Below, one piece after another: positions 25,342 to 33,967 of a stretch of 64,000 nt of DNA (the first letter of the stretch is position 1; each line of letters starts with the position of its first letter). Location of the stretch: the NCBI GenBank assembly GCA_963837285.1, contig CAWIMS010000003.1, forward strand, positions 62,001-126,000, given 5' to 3'. Origin of the DNA: Planosporangium sp963837285 (GTDB taxonomy: Bacteria > Actinomycetota > Actinomycetes > Mycobacteriales > Micromonosporaceae). A program made the position numbers and the translations under genes. A model generated the notes under the pieces. That model was not told the DNA's origin, made no database searches, and saw nothing but the letters and a program-made list of their open reading frames with translations.

Positions 25342-25662
25342 ATGACCGAAGTACCTGTCCTGATCGTCGGCGGTGGCCCGGCCGGACTGACCTCCTCGTT
25401 GCTGCTGTCCCGGCACGGCGTCGAGTCGCTGCTGGTGGACAAGCGGGTCGCCGGGTCGCCGCTGCCCCGGGCACGGGGCGAAGGCGGGCACGGCACGGTG
25501 ACGCCACGCGGCCCCGACGTCCACGGTCGACACCAGGGTCAACCGCGGGATCGAACCCGATCGGCTCCGCCTACCGGACTGACACCGTCCCAGAAGTTGA
25601 GCGGATCAGACTCAGGTTTGGGAATGCGCGCGCGGCTCGGGCGTCTTGTACAGACGTGGTGA
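25342..25662 (+). pseudogene. 5' remnant of FAD-dependent monooxygenase gene
   Basis: The first 45 residues carry the Rossmann dinucleotide motif VLIVGGGPAGLTSSLLLSRH and the following VDKR and PRARG, as in aromatic-ring hydroxylating flavoproteins. Beyond that the sequence no longer resembles the family and stops after 106 codons, against roughly 400-500 normally. Probably decayed or deleted. It starts 12 bp from the divergent TetR gene. Confidence 0.65.
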
Positions 25663-25737
25663 CACCCGCCCCGGCACCGCCAGGCCGGGCGTCGCCGGGT
25701 GGAGCAGGCCATAGCGAACGAGCAGGAGCACGCGTAG

Positions 25738-26655
25738 GTGGCTACGAAGACAGGCGACTACTACCAGGTCCTCGGTGTGGAGCGGTCCGCCGGCCAGGAG
25801 GAGATCCAGCGGGCGTACCGCAAGCTGGCCCGCCGGTTCCACCCCGACGTCAACAAGGACGCCGACGCCGAGGATACGTTCAAGCAGATCAATCTGGCGT
25901 ACGAGGTGTTGTCGGACCCCAAGAAGCGGGTCCGCTACGACCGGTTCGGTGACGCTTGGCGGCAGGTCCCCGAGGACTACGACCCGGACGCCACCAGCCC
26001 GTTCCCTCCGCCGGACTCCGCCGCGGGCGGTCGTCGGGTGTACCTGGACGGGATCAACCTGGAGGACCTGTTCGGCGGGTTCTTCGGAGCGGACCGTGCC
26101 GGTGGATTCGGTGCCCAGGTGCCGATGGCCGGCATGGACACCGAAGCCGAGATCGAACTCAGCGTCGAGGACGCGTACACCGGCGGCCGGCGCACCATCA
26201 GCCTCCAGACCCCGTCCGGGGTGCGCAGCTTCGAGGTCAACATCCCGGCCGGCGTCACCGACGGGCAGCGCATCCGGCTCGCCGGGCAGGGCGGCGACGG
26301 GTTCGGCGGTGGGCCGCGCGGCGACCTGTACCTCGCGGTGCGGCTGGCGGCACATCCGCGCTACCGGGTCGACGGGCGGGACGTCACCGTCGACCTGCCC
26401 GTCACCCCGTGGGAGGCGGCGCTCGGCGCCACCGTGCCGATCGACACTCCGGGCGGGCGGGTGGAGATCAAGGTACCCGCCGGGTCGTCGTCCGGGCGGC
26501 GGCTGCGGCTGCGCGGCCGGGGCATGCCCAACCCGCGCGGCAGCGCCGGCAACCTGTACGCCGAAGTCAAGATCACGGTACCGAAGCGGCTCACCGACAC
26601 CGAGCGCGAACTCTGGCAGCGGCTGGCCGACGCCTCGACGTTCAACCCGCGCTGA
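25738..26655 (+). CDS. DnaJ-like co-chaperone (CbpA type)
   Basis: 305-residue J-domain protein. The J domain spans residues 5-70 with HPD at about 36-38 (RFHPDVNKDADAEDTFKQIN), so it can stimulate DnaK ATPase. A Gly/Phe region follows, then two C-terminal substrate-binding beta domains, without the zinc-finger domain of canonical DnaJ. This layout equals CbpA. GTG 25738 is the start. Its last 14 bases overlap the 3' end of the convergent GH38 gene. Confidence 0.9.
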   Translation: MATKTGDYYQVLGVERSAGQEEIQRAYRKLARRFHPDVNKDADAEDTFKQINLAYEVLSDPKKRVRYDRFGDAWRQVPEDYDPDATSPFPPPDSAAGGRRVYLDGINLEDLFGGFFGADRAGGFGAQVPMAGMDTEAEIELSVEDAYTGGRRTISLQTPSGVRSFEVNIPAGVTDGQRIRLAGQGGDGFGGGPRGDLYLAVRLAAHPRYRVDGRDVTVDLPVTPWEAALGATVPIDTPGGRVEIKVPAGSSSGRRLRLRGRGMPNPRGSAGNLYAEVKITVPKRLTDTERELWQRLADASTFNPR

Positions 26656-29600
26656 TCCGGATCCGGACCGGCTCCGCGTATGCGATCTGCCCGTACGCGC
26701 AGACCTTCGGCTTGGCCCAGAACTCGCCGGGCGGGAAGCCGGCCGGAACCGTGACCGGGAACTCGATCCGCGCGCAGCAGCCGGGGCGGGCGGTGAACGC
26801 GCGGACCGGATCGCCGGTCAGCGGCCAGCCGTGGTGCGGGGTGATGAGCTGGACGTACCCCTCGATCGGCGTGCGCAGCGCGTGCGACACCTGGACGGCG
26901 ATCCGCCCTCGGCCACCCGGGGCGAGGACCAGCTGGCCCGGCTCGCTGCGGGCGCCCAGCAGCGGCTCGGCCACCGCGTCGCCGACGGGCACCAGGAGTA
27001 CGTCGCGCAGTTCCTGGTCCCGGTCGTCGATGGTCGCCGAGATCGCGTACCAGCCGGGCGCGGCGCCGTCCGGAGGCGACACCGTGACCGCAACCGTGGT
27101 GTAGCCCTCGGCCGGCACCGTGACGTGCTTCGACTCCGGGCTGGCCAGCCACCTCTCCGGCGGCCGGATCCGCAGGTCCACCGTGCGGTTGTCGGGGAGG
27201 CTGCTGGCGATCTGCGCGTACAGGTGCGACGTGCTGTCGTCCGGCCGCAGGGTGACCGTGACCGGCAGGTCGCCCATCGGCGCCGGGCCGCTGTTGTGCA
27301 GCCAGTACCGGGTGAAGACGGGTTGCACCGGTTCGGTGTCGGGGTGAAGCGGTGCCGTGCCGGGTTCCAGCCGCGCCGGACGCAGGGTGAGCGACGTGAT
27401 TGTGTACGGCCGGGTGGCGATCTCGACGGCGTGGCCGTCGTGGTACAGCTCCGCTCCCGGGCGGCCAATGAGGTCTGTCGCCGTGGCCGAGACGACACCG
27501 CCGGTCAGGCGGACCGTCGCCCGGCCGCTCCGGCCGTGCGGCTCGTAGCCACGCACGATCAGACCGGGGGTGCCGCCGTCGGCGGGCGTGACCGCGGTGA
27601 CGGCGAGGCTGCGCGCGGGTTCGACCGTCAGGAACGACCCGGTCGCCGGGAGCCGACCGCCGCCGGCCGGCACGACCGTCGCCGCCAGCGGGTGGTTGAC
27701 CGCCTGCCCGGCGCCGGTGAACCCCGCGGCGCGCCAGCCGCCGGGCCCACTGACCAGCGCGTACTCGAAGCGCCGGCTGGTGGGGTGCTGGAAACTCCGC
27801 CCGCCCGGCGCCTTGTGATCCGGGAAGTCGATCGCGGTACCGGTCGGCCAGCCGGTACACGCCCGGGCCAGCGACATGTTCAACGTGCCGTCCGGCTCGA
27901 TGGCGAAGCCCGGTGTACCCCGGTTGACGAGCGCGACCGCGTAGTCGTCGACGGTTGTCTCGGCGCGGTGCAGGGCCGCCGGCTGCGTGACGTGTACCCG
28001 CGCGTCCGCAAGGTCGTCGATCAGCTCGGCGACCGCCCGGTCCTCGGTCTGTGGGTCGGTGCCGGCGACCACGAGGACGGGTAGGTCGCGGGTACCGCGT
28101 AGGTCTGCGCCCGGCCGCCACGCCGCGCCCAGCGGCCGAGCCGCCGGTACCCACAGCCGGGCCGTCCCGGTGGCGGCGAGCTGGGCGTCCAGTTCAGCGC
28201 GGAAGTTCGGTGGCGTCCCGGCGAACAGGCCGGCGACGAACCCGTTGCGCTGCGGTGTACCGACAGCGACGCGGCAGTCGGGCAGGTTGGAGTCGGTGTC
28301 CAGCGACCCGTACCGGTTGCCGGCCGCCGGGGTGACCGTGGCGGTGACGCCCGCGTGCACCAGCGCGACGGCGAGCCGGCGGGTGCCGTCGTCGCCCTCG
28401 TCGCCGTCAGGGACCACGATCTCGGCGATCGACACGGCCCGGGAGCGCTCGGGACGGCCGTGCAGATCGTGGAGGTGGACGGTGAGCGCGGCGCCGAGCC
28501 CGAACCACCGGTGGGCGGTGTTGTCCAGCGTCCACGGGTGGACGGCCGCGTCGGCGTCGAGGAGCGCGTACCCGCGACCGATGACGGCCGCCGCCGTCTC
28601 GCTGACCGGCATGCCGCCCGGTACACGGCACGGCACCCGTACCCGCAGAAGTTGATCGGTGCCGGTGAACTCGTCGATGCGGGTCGCGAAGTCGATCCGG
28701 TCCAGCCCGTACCACAGCGTGATGTGCTGGGTGTACCGGCAACCGTCGACCACCGCGCTGGCGGTGACGCGTTCGCCGATCGGGCTGCGCTCGACCGTGA
28801 CCGTCGCTGCCACGTCGCCGCCGCGCCAGCGGATCCCGGCGGGCAGCAGGTGCCACGGGCCTTCGCCGAACTCCGGGTGGTCGCGGTGCTCGTCGACGCA
28901 GACGAGTTCGTTCGCCACCCGCCCGGGCGGGAGGAGGTCGCGGCCGCCGGCCAGGTCGGTGATCTCGGTGAGCGCGCCGCCCCGGGCCGGGTCGGCGGTG
29001 AGCCGGTACCGGTCGTTGGCGATGCTGGTGCCGCCGACCGGCTGCCAGGCGGCGGGTCGGGCCGGCTGCCACGCGGCGGGTCGGGCCGGCTGCCACGCGG
29101 CGGGTCGGGCCGGCTGCCACGCGGCGGGTCGGGCGTCGCCCGGCACCAGCCGGTAGGTGCGGTAGCCCAGCGACGGCACGTCGTGCGCCACCCAGCGGAT
29201 CAGTGTCTCCGTCTCGGCGAGGTACGGGACCGGCGTGCCGCTCTCGTCGACGAGCGTGAACCCGGCAGCGGCATCCACCTCGGCGCTGACGACGTCGGTA
29301 CGCGGGAAGGCCAGCGGGTTGAACACGACGACCGGGATGCCGGCACCGCCGGTGTCGACGTGCCGGGCCAGGTGCCGACGGGCCGCACCGTCCACATGAG
29401 ACGCCAGGTCGTGCGCTTCCCGCCAGCCGGCCAGCAGGTCGAGGTACACCTGGTCGGACTGGGTACCGGTGACCGCGTCGTGGTGGGCGCCGAACAGCAG
29501 CAGCCGCCACGCCTTGTCCAGCGCGGCCGCGGGGTGGCGCGCGCCGTGCAGCGTGGCGAACGTGGCCCACTTCTCGGCGTCCAGCAGCAGCGACTCGACC

Positions 29601-30592
29601 AGGCGGTGGATCTGCTTGGTGTCGATCGCGGTGACGTCCTTGCCGGTGTAGACCGGATTCATGTCCCGGGTCTGCGGCGTCGGCCGGACACCGCGCGCCG
29701 CGAACCCGGCCCGCACGGCGGCGAAGAAGTCCCGCGGCAGGCCGCAGCGGAGCTGGACGTGCGGGTACCGTTCGCGCCACGCCGACCGCAGCTCGGTGAT
29801 CCACCGCATCGGCGGGGTGAAGTCGCTGCCCATCGGGATCATGACGTTGCCGGTGGCGGCGGCCGGGCGCAGGACGGTGAACAGCTCGTGCAGGTCGTCC
29901 GCCGCGGCCCGGGGCGTCTGGGCGGTGTCCAGGCTGAACCCCGCCGCGTAGTGCGCTGCCATGTAGTGGGTAAGCAGCCCGTCGCCGCTGGGCGCCACCC
30001 ACTCGAACTCGGTGGGAAACTGGGTCGGCGCGAACGGTTTGCGGTGCTCGCGGATGTTCCAGCTGGTCAGCATCGGACCCCACTGGTGGTACGGGCCGCG
30101 GGCGAACGCGGTCGACGTCAGCCCGGCGCCGGACATCACCTGCGGGAACTGCGGGTCGTGGCCGAACACGTCGAGCTGCCACGCGGTTTCCGGGGCGCCG
30201 CCGAGGATGTTCCGCTGGAACCGGACGCCGTGTACCGCGTTGCGGATCGTCGGCTCGACGCCGGTGAGGTTGGTGTTGGGCTCGTTGTAGGTGCCGCCGA
30301 CCAGCTCCAGCCGGCCGTCCCGGATCAGCCGCCGGATCAGGGCACGGTCTTCCGGGTACGTGTCCCAGTACGGCTTGAGGTAGTCGACCTCGGCCAGGAC
30401 GAAGCGGTACCCCGGGTCCTTGCACGCCTTCGCCAGGTGCGCCTTGACCAGAGTGAACGCGCTGTGGCCGGGCCAGGCGAACCGGGCACCGGACAGCCGC
30501 CGCTCGTCCCAGGTCTGGGTGTAGCCGGCCTGGGTGTTCCACCACACCGGGTCGTAGTGGAAATGGGGGACGAGCCACAAGGTGTCAACCAT
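26642..30592 (-). CDS. GH38-family alpha-mannosidase-like glycoside hydrolase
   Basis: 1316 residues with no signal peptide, so cytoplasmic. The N-terminal catalytic domain has HFHYDPVWW at residues 10-18 (zinc-binding His/Asp), LDVFGHDPQFP near 138 with the predicted nucleophile Asp, and HHDAVTGT near 368 with the last zinc ligand. The middle and C-terminal domains are the beta-sandwiches of GH38, extended by NEW3-like beta domains to the end. An insert of AAWQPARP repeats occurs near residues 485-515. It is the last gene of the sugar operon and overlaps the GH1 gene by 8 bp. It probably removes alpha-mannosyl residues from imported oligosaccharides. Confidence 0.88.
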   Translation of the reverse strand: MVDTLWLVPHFHYDPVWWNTQAGYTQTWDERRLSGARFAWPGHSAFTLVKAHLAKACKDPGYRFVLAEVDYLKPYWDTYPEDRALIRRLIRDGRLELVGGTYNEPNTNLTGVEPTIRNAVHGVRFQRNILGGAPETAWQLDVFGHDPQFPQVMSGAGLTSTAFARGPYHQWGPMLTSWNIREHRKPFAPTQFPTEFEWVAPSGDGLLTHYMAAHYAAGFSLDTAQTPRAAADDLHELFTVLRPAAATGNVMIPMGSDFTPPMRWITELRSAWRERYPHVQLRCGLPRDFFAAVRAGFAARGVRPTPQTRDMNPVYTGKDVTAIDTKQIHRLVESLLLDAEKWATFATLHGARHPAAALDKAWRLLLFGAHHDAVTGTQSDQVYLDLLAGWREAHDLASHVDGAARRHLARHVDTGGAGIPVVVFNPLAFPRTDVVSAEVDAAAGFTLVDESGTPVPYLAETETLIRWVAHDVPSLGYRTYRLVPGDARPAAWQPARPAAWQPARPAAWQPARPAAWQPVGGTSIANDRYRLTADPARGGALTEITDLAGGRDLLPPGRVANELVCVDEHRDHPEFGEGPWHLLPAGIRWRGGDVAATVTVERSPIGERVTASAVVDGCRYTQHITLWYGLDRIDFATRIDEFTGTDQLLRVRVPCRVPGGMPVSETAAAVIGRGYALLDADAAVHPWTLDNTAHRWFGLGAALTVHLHDLHGRPERSRAVSIAEIVVPDGDEGDDGTRRLAVALVHAGVTATVTPAAGNRYGSLDTDSNLPDCRVAVGTPQRNGFVAGLFAGTPPNFRAELDAQLAATGTARLWVPAARPLGAAWRPGADLRGTRDLPVLVVAGTDPQTEDRAVAELIDDLADARVHVTQPAALHRAETTVDDYAVALVNRGTPGFAIEPDGTLNMSLARACTGWPTGTAIDFPDHKAPGGRSFQHPTSRRFEYALVSGPGGWRAAGFTGAGQAVNHPLAATVVPAGGGRLPATGSFLTVEPARSLAVTAVTPADGGTPGLIVRGYEPHGRSGRATVRLTGGVVSATATDLIGRPGAELYHDGHAVEIATRPYTITSLTLRPARLEPGTAPLHPDTEPVQPVFTRYWLHNSGPAPMGDLPVTVTLRPDDSTSHLYAQIASSLPDNRTVDLRIRPPERWLASPESKHVTVPAEGYTTVAVTVSPPDGAAPGWYAISATIDDRDQELRDVLLVPVGDAVAEPLLGARSEPGQLVLAPGGRGRIAVQVSHALRTPIEGYVQLITPHHGWPLTGDPVRAFTARPGCCARIEFPVTVPAGFPPGEFWAKPKVCAYGQIAYAEPVRIRISAG
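29038..29133. repeat. 24-bp tandem repeat inside GH38 gene
   Basis: Four head-to-tail copies of a 24-bp unit encode four AAWQPARP-type repeats between the catalytic and beta-sandwich regions. The second to fourth copies are nearly identical at DNA level, indicating recent expansion in frame. Such an insert is not a standard GH38 element. Confidence 0.85.
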
Positions 30593-32090
30593 CGTGCGGA
30601 AGTCCCCGCCGTGCGATGACGTCGCGGTACCAGTACGCGCTGCGCTTCGGGACGCGGGTACCGGTGGCGTAGTCGACGTGGACGATGCCGAACCGCCGGC
30701 GGTACCCGTACGCCCACTCGAAGTTGTCCAGCAGCGACCACACGAAGTACCCGCGCAGGTCCACGCCGTCCGCGATGGCCCGGCGGCAGCCGGCGAGGTG
30801 CTCGCGCAGGTAGGAGACCCGGTCACCGTCGTCGACCCGGCTGTCCGTGTCGACCCGGTCGTCGAACGCGGCGCCGTTCTCGGTGACCGCGAGCGGCACC
30901 CCGGGGTAGTCGCGGTGCAGCCGGACGAGCAGGTCGTAGAGGCCGCTACCGTCGATCGGCCACCCCATCGCGGTGGTCGGCAGCCCCGGGTCGCGGAATT
31001 CGACGGTCTCGCACGCCGGCCAGGGGGAGGCGGCCGGGGCCACGGGTTCGCGGCGGCCCGCCACGTGCGTCGGCGCGTAGTAGTTGACGCCGAGCAGGTC
31101 GATCGGGGTGGCGATGACGGCGAGGTCGTCGGCGCGCACAAACGACCAGTCGGTGAAGCCGGCGGTATCCGCCTGCACATCGGCGGGGTAGCGCCCACGT
31201 AGCACCGGCTCGACAAACAACCGGTTGGCCAACCCATCCACCCGCCGCACAGAGTCGTCGGTGGCGGCGGCCTCCTCCTCGCCGATCTTGGAGAAATGTA
31301 CACGGTTTGATCTCCGTACCGTGTACATTTCTCCTTGATCGACGACAGCGGGGGCGCTGGGGGCGCTGGGGGCGCCGCGGACCTGGGCGAAGTTCAACGT
31401 GATGGAGACCTGGGCGGGCGGCGGTAGGGATGCGCGCAGAGCCTGGACGCCCAGGCCGTGAGCCAGGAGCAGGTGGTGGGCGGCGCGCAGCGCCAACGCG
31501 GGATCGGTGTCGCCGGGCGCGTGTTCGCCGGACGCGTGCCCGAGGAACGCCGAGCACCACGGCTCGTTCAGCGTGGTCCACACGTCGACCCGGTCGCCGA
31601 GGGCGTCGGCCATCAGCCCGGCGTACTCGGCGAACCGCCGCGCGGTGTCCCGGTGTCCCCAACCGCCGCCATCCTGCAACGTCTGCGGAAGGTCCCAGTG
31701 GTACAGCGTGGCGACCGGGGTGATGCCGTGCTCGCGCAGTTCGTCCACGAGCCGGGAGTAGAACTCGATGCCCTTGAGGTTGACCGGGCCCCGGCCACCC
31801 GGCTGGATCCGGGGCCAGGCGATGGAGAACCGGTACGCGGACAGCCCCAGCCGCGCCATCAGCGCCACGTCCTCGCGCCACCGGTGGTAGTGATCGGCCG
31901 CGACGGCACCGGTGTCGCCGCCCAGGACCCGCCCCGGTGTCCGGGCGAAGGTGTCCCAGATGGACGGACCCCGGCCGTCCGCGTCCGCCGCCCCCTCGAC
32001 CTGGTACGCGGACGTCGCGGCGCCCCACACGAATCCGGGCGGGAACGGCAACGTGTCAGTGGCCCTGGCGGCCGTCGACGAGATCGTCAT
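30585..32090 (-). CDS. GH1 beta-glycosidase with in-frame palindrome insertion
   Basis: 501-residue retaining beta-glucosidase/beta-mannosidase of family GH1, cytoplasmic. It opens with FPPGFVWGAATSAYQVEGA; the acid/base Glu is in TLNEPWC near residue 171 and the nucleophile Glu in VTENGAAF near residue 402. Between FAQVRG and DDSVRRVDGLANRLF, residues about 240-275 are an extra stretch encoded by palindromic element E3, read through in frame. GH1 relatives go directly from one flank to the other. Activity is uncertain because of this insertion. The ATG overlaps the permease stop (ATGA). Confidence 0.88.
   Translation of the reverse strand: MTISSTAARATDTLPFPPGFVWGAATSAYQVEGAADADGRGPSIWDTFARTPGRVLGGDTGAVAADHYHRWREDVALMARLGLSAYRFSIAWPRIQPGGRGPVNLKGIEFYSRLVDELREHGITPVATLYHWDLPQTLQDGGGWGHRDTARRFAEYAGLMADALGDRVDVWTTLNEPWCSAFLGHASGEHAPGDTDPALALRAAHHLLLAHGLGVQALRASLPPPAQVSITLNFAQVRGAPSAPSAPAVVDQGEMYTVRRSNRVHFSKIGEEEAAATDDSVRRVDGLANRLFVEPVLRGRYPADVQADTAGFTDWSFVRADDLAVIATPIDLLGVNYYAPTHVAGRREPVAPAASPWPACETVEFRDPGLPTTAMGWPIDGSGLYDLLVRLHRDYPGVPLAVTENGAAFDDRVDTDSRVDDGDRVSYLREHLAGCRRAIADGVDLRGYFVWSLLDNFEWAYGYRRRFGIVHVDYATGTRVPKRSAYWYRDVIARRGLPHDG
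31278..31345. repeat. Palindromic element E3, inside GH1 coding sequence
   Basis: Inverted repeat whose arms share GGAGAAATGTACACGG; arms differ at the outer tips and at the TT/AA pair after GATC. Read on the minus strand it has no stop and contributes DQGEMYTVRRSNRVHFSKIG to the GH1 protein. Same core as E2 and E5. Confidence 0.88.
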
Positions 32091-32965
32091 CCCTTGATCG
32101 CTCCTTGCATGATGCCGCCGATGATCTGCCGGCCGAGAACGGCGAAGACCAGCAGGATCGGTACGGTGCTGATCAGCGTTCCGGTGAGCACCAGCGAGTA
32201 GTTCATGTAGTACCCACCGGCCAGAGTGGACAGTGCGACCTGGACGGTCGGGTTGTCCTGGCCGAGCGCGAGCAACGGCCAGAAGAAGTCGTTCCAGGCA
32301 CCCATGAAGGTGAACAGTCCGAGCACCGCGGCCACCGGCCGGGCGACGGGCAGCACGATGTGCCAGTACAGCCGGGTGGTCGAACAGCCGTCGACCCGGC
32401 CTGCCTCCAGCAGTTCGTTGGGCAGCGCCTCGGACAGGTACTGGCGCATCAGGAAGACCCCGAACGCCGACGTGGTCATCGGGACGATGACCGCCTGGAG
32501 ATGGCCGGTCCAGCCGAACCACTGCGACATCATGATGTACAGCGGGATGATGCCCAACTGGGCCGGCACCATCATGGTCACGACGAGGAACCCCAGCATC
32601 GCGTTGCTGCCCTTGAACCGCAGCTTCGCGAACGCGAAACCGGCCAGCGTGCTGGTGAGCACGACCGAGAACGTGACCGTGGTGGCGATGATGATCGAGT
32701 TGAGCAGCGCCTGACCGTACGCGGCCTGGGTGAACGCCTGCCGGAGGTTCTCCCACAGGTGCGTGCCGGGCAGCAGCGTCGGCGGCCAGCGACCGATCAC
32801 GGAGTCGTCGTTGGACGAGGCCACCAGCGACCAGTACAGCGGGAACGCCGACACCGCGACGATGGCGGCGAGCAGCAGGTAGGTCGGCAGCCCGGCGCGA
32901 CGCTTGCCGGGTGGTGACGGCTTGCGGCCGGGCCGGGAGGACGCGCGGAAGGGGATCACAGTCAC
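32087..32965 (-). CDS. Carbohydrate ABC transporter permease (MalG-like)
   Basis: 292 residues with six predicted helices after a basic proline-rich N-terminus. The cytoplasmic EAA loop reads EALPNELLEAGRVDGCSTTR, which docks the shared ATPase; no ATPase gene is in the operon, as usual for sugar importers that use MsiK. GTG 32965 overlaps the stop of the partner permease. With its partner and the binding protein it forms a CUT1 importer. Confidence 0.9.
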   Translation of the reverse strand: MTVIPFRASSRPGRKPSPPGKRRAGLPTYLLLAAIVAVSAFPLYWSLVASSNDDSVIGRWPPTLLPGTHLWENLRQAFTQAAYGQALLNSIIIATTVTFSVVLTSTLAGFAFAKLRFKGSNAMLGFLVVTMMVPAQLGIIPLYIMMSQWFGWTGHLQAVIVPMTTSAFGVFLMRQYLSEALPNELLEAGRVDGCSTTRLYWHIVLPVARPVAAVLGLFTFMGAWNDFFWPLLALGQDNPTVQVALSTLAGGYYMNYSLVLTGTLISTVPILLVFAVLGRQIIGGIMQGAIKG

Positions 32966-33942
32966 GTGGTGCTCCGGATACGTCGGGACAGCAGGTAGTT
33001 CCCACCGACCGCCACAATGATGATCATGAACATGGCCCAGGACACCGTGGCCGCGTACGAGTACTTGCCGTGGCTCCAGAACTGCTCGTACACGTACATG
33101 GCCAGGGTCTGGAACTGCCGGGAGTTGCCGCCGGTCGGGCTCAGTCCGGGGTTGAACATGAGCGGTTCGGTGAACAGCTGGATGCTGCCGATGGTCGACA
33201 TGATCACCGTGAAGATGATCGTCGGCCGCAGCGCCGGGACGGTGATGTTGCGGAACTTCTGGAGCGTGCCCGCGCCGTCGAGGTCCGCGGCCTCGTACAG
33301 GTCGTCGGGGACGGTCTGCAACGCGGCGAGGTAGATCAGCGCGCTGTACCCGGTCCACCGCCAGATGATCATCACGGCCAGGGCGATCCAGGACTGCGCG
33401 GTACCCGCCTGCCAGTCGATCCGGCTGAGGCCGACCAGGCTGAGCATCCAGTTGATGAGGCCGAAGTCCCGGCCGAACAGTTCCGCGAAAATCAGCCCGA
33501 CCGCGGCGACCGACGTGACGTTGGGCAGCAGCACGCCCATCCGGATGAACGTGCGGCCCCGCAACCGGCGGTGCAGCAGGTGGGCGATCCACATGGCGAG
33601 CAACAGCTGCGGGCCGGCCGCCAGCACGCCGATGGCGACGGTGTTGCGCAGCGCGTTCCAGAAGTACTCGTCGTGAACGAGGCGGATGAAGTTGCTCAGC
33701 CCGTAGAACTCGTGGCTGCTGCCGGGGATGTCGCGGTTCCAGTGGGTGAACGCCATCCAGCCGGTGTAGAGGATCGGGAACATCCCGAAGACCAGGAAGA
33801 TCAGGAAGAACGGCGCGACGTACAGGTACGGGGTGCCTTTCACGTCCAGCCTGTGCCGCAGGCGGGAGGAGCGGCGCCGCGCTGTCGGGCCGGCTTCCGG
33901 CCGCGTCGGCACGGCCTGGGCCGGGGGAGCGGTGACTGCCAT
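32962..33942 (-). CDS. Carbohydrate ABC transporter permease (MalF-like)
   Basis: 326 residues, six predicted helices. The first periplasmic-side loop and helix order match CUT1 permeases, and the EAA loop reads PDDLYEAADLDGAGTLQKF. It starts 25 bp after the binding-protein gene and overlaps the next permease by GTGA. The substrate is inferred from the co-transcribed GH1 and GH38 hydrolases. Confidence 0.9.
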   Translation of the reverse strand: MAVTAPPAQAVPTRPEAGPTARRRSSRLRHRLDVKGTPYLYVAPFFLIFLVFGMFPILYTGWMAFTHWNRDIPGSSHEFYGLSNFIRLVHDEYFWNALRNTVAIGVLAAGPQLLLAMWIAHLLHRRLRGRTFIRMGVLLPNVTSVAAVGLIFAELFGRDFGLINWMLSLVGLSRIDWQAGTAQSWIALAVMIIWRWTGYSALIYLAALQTVPDDLYEAADLDGAGTLQKFRNITVPALRPTIIFTVIMSTIGSIQLFTEPLMFNPGLSPTGGNSRQFQTLAMYVYEQFWSHGKYSYAATVSWAMFMIIIVAVGGNYLLSRRIRSTT

Positions 33943-33967
33943 CGGGCTTGTCGGTCCTTTCTCGCTG

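Noticed and set aside
28407..30578. Long open frame overlapping the GH38 gene in another minus-strand frame
   Set aside because: GH38 catalytic motifs are all in the other frame; this one is Arg/Pro/Ala-rich with no motif.
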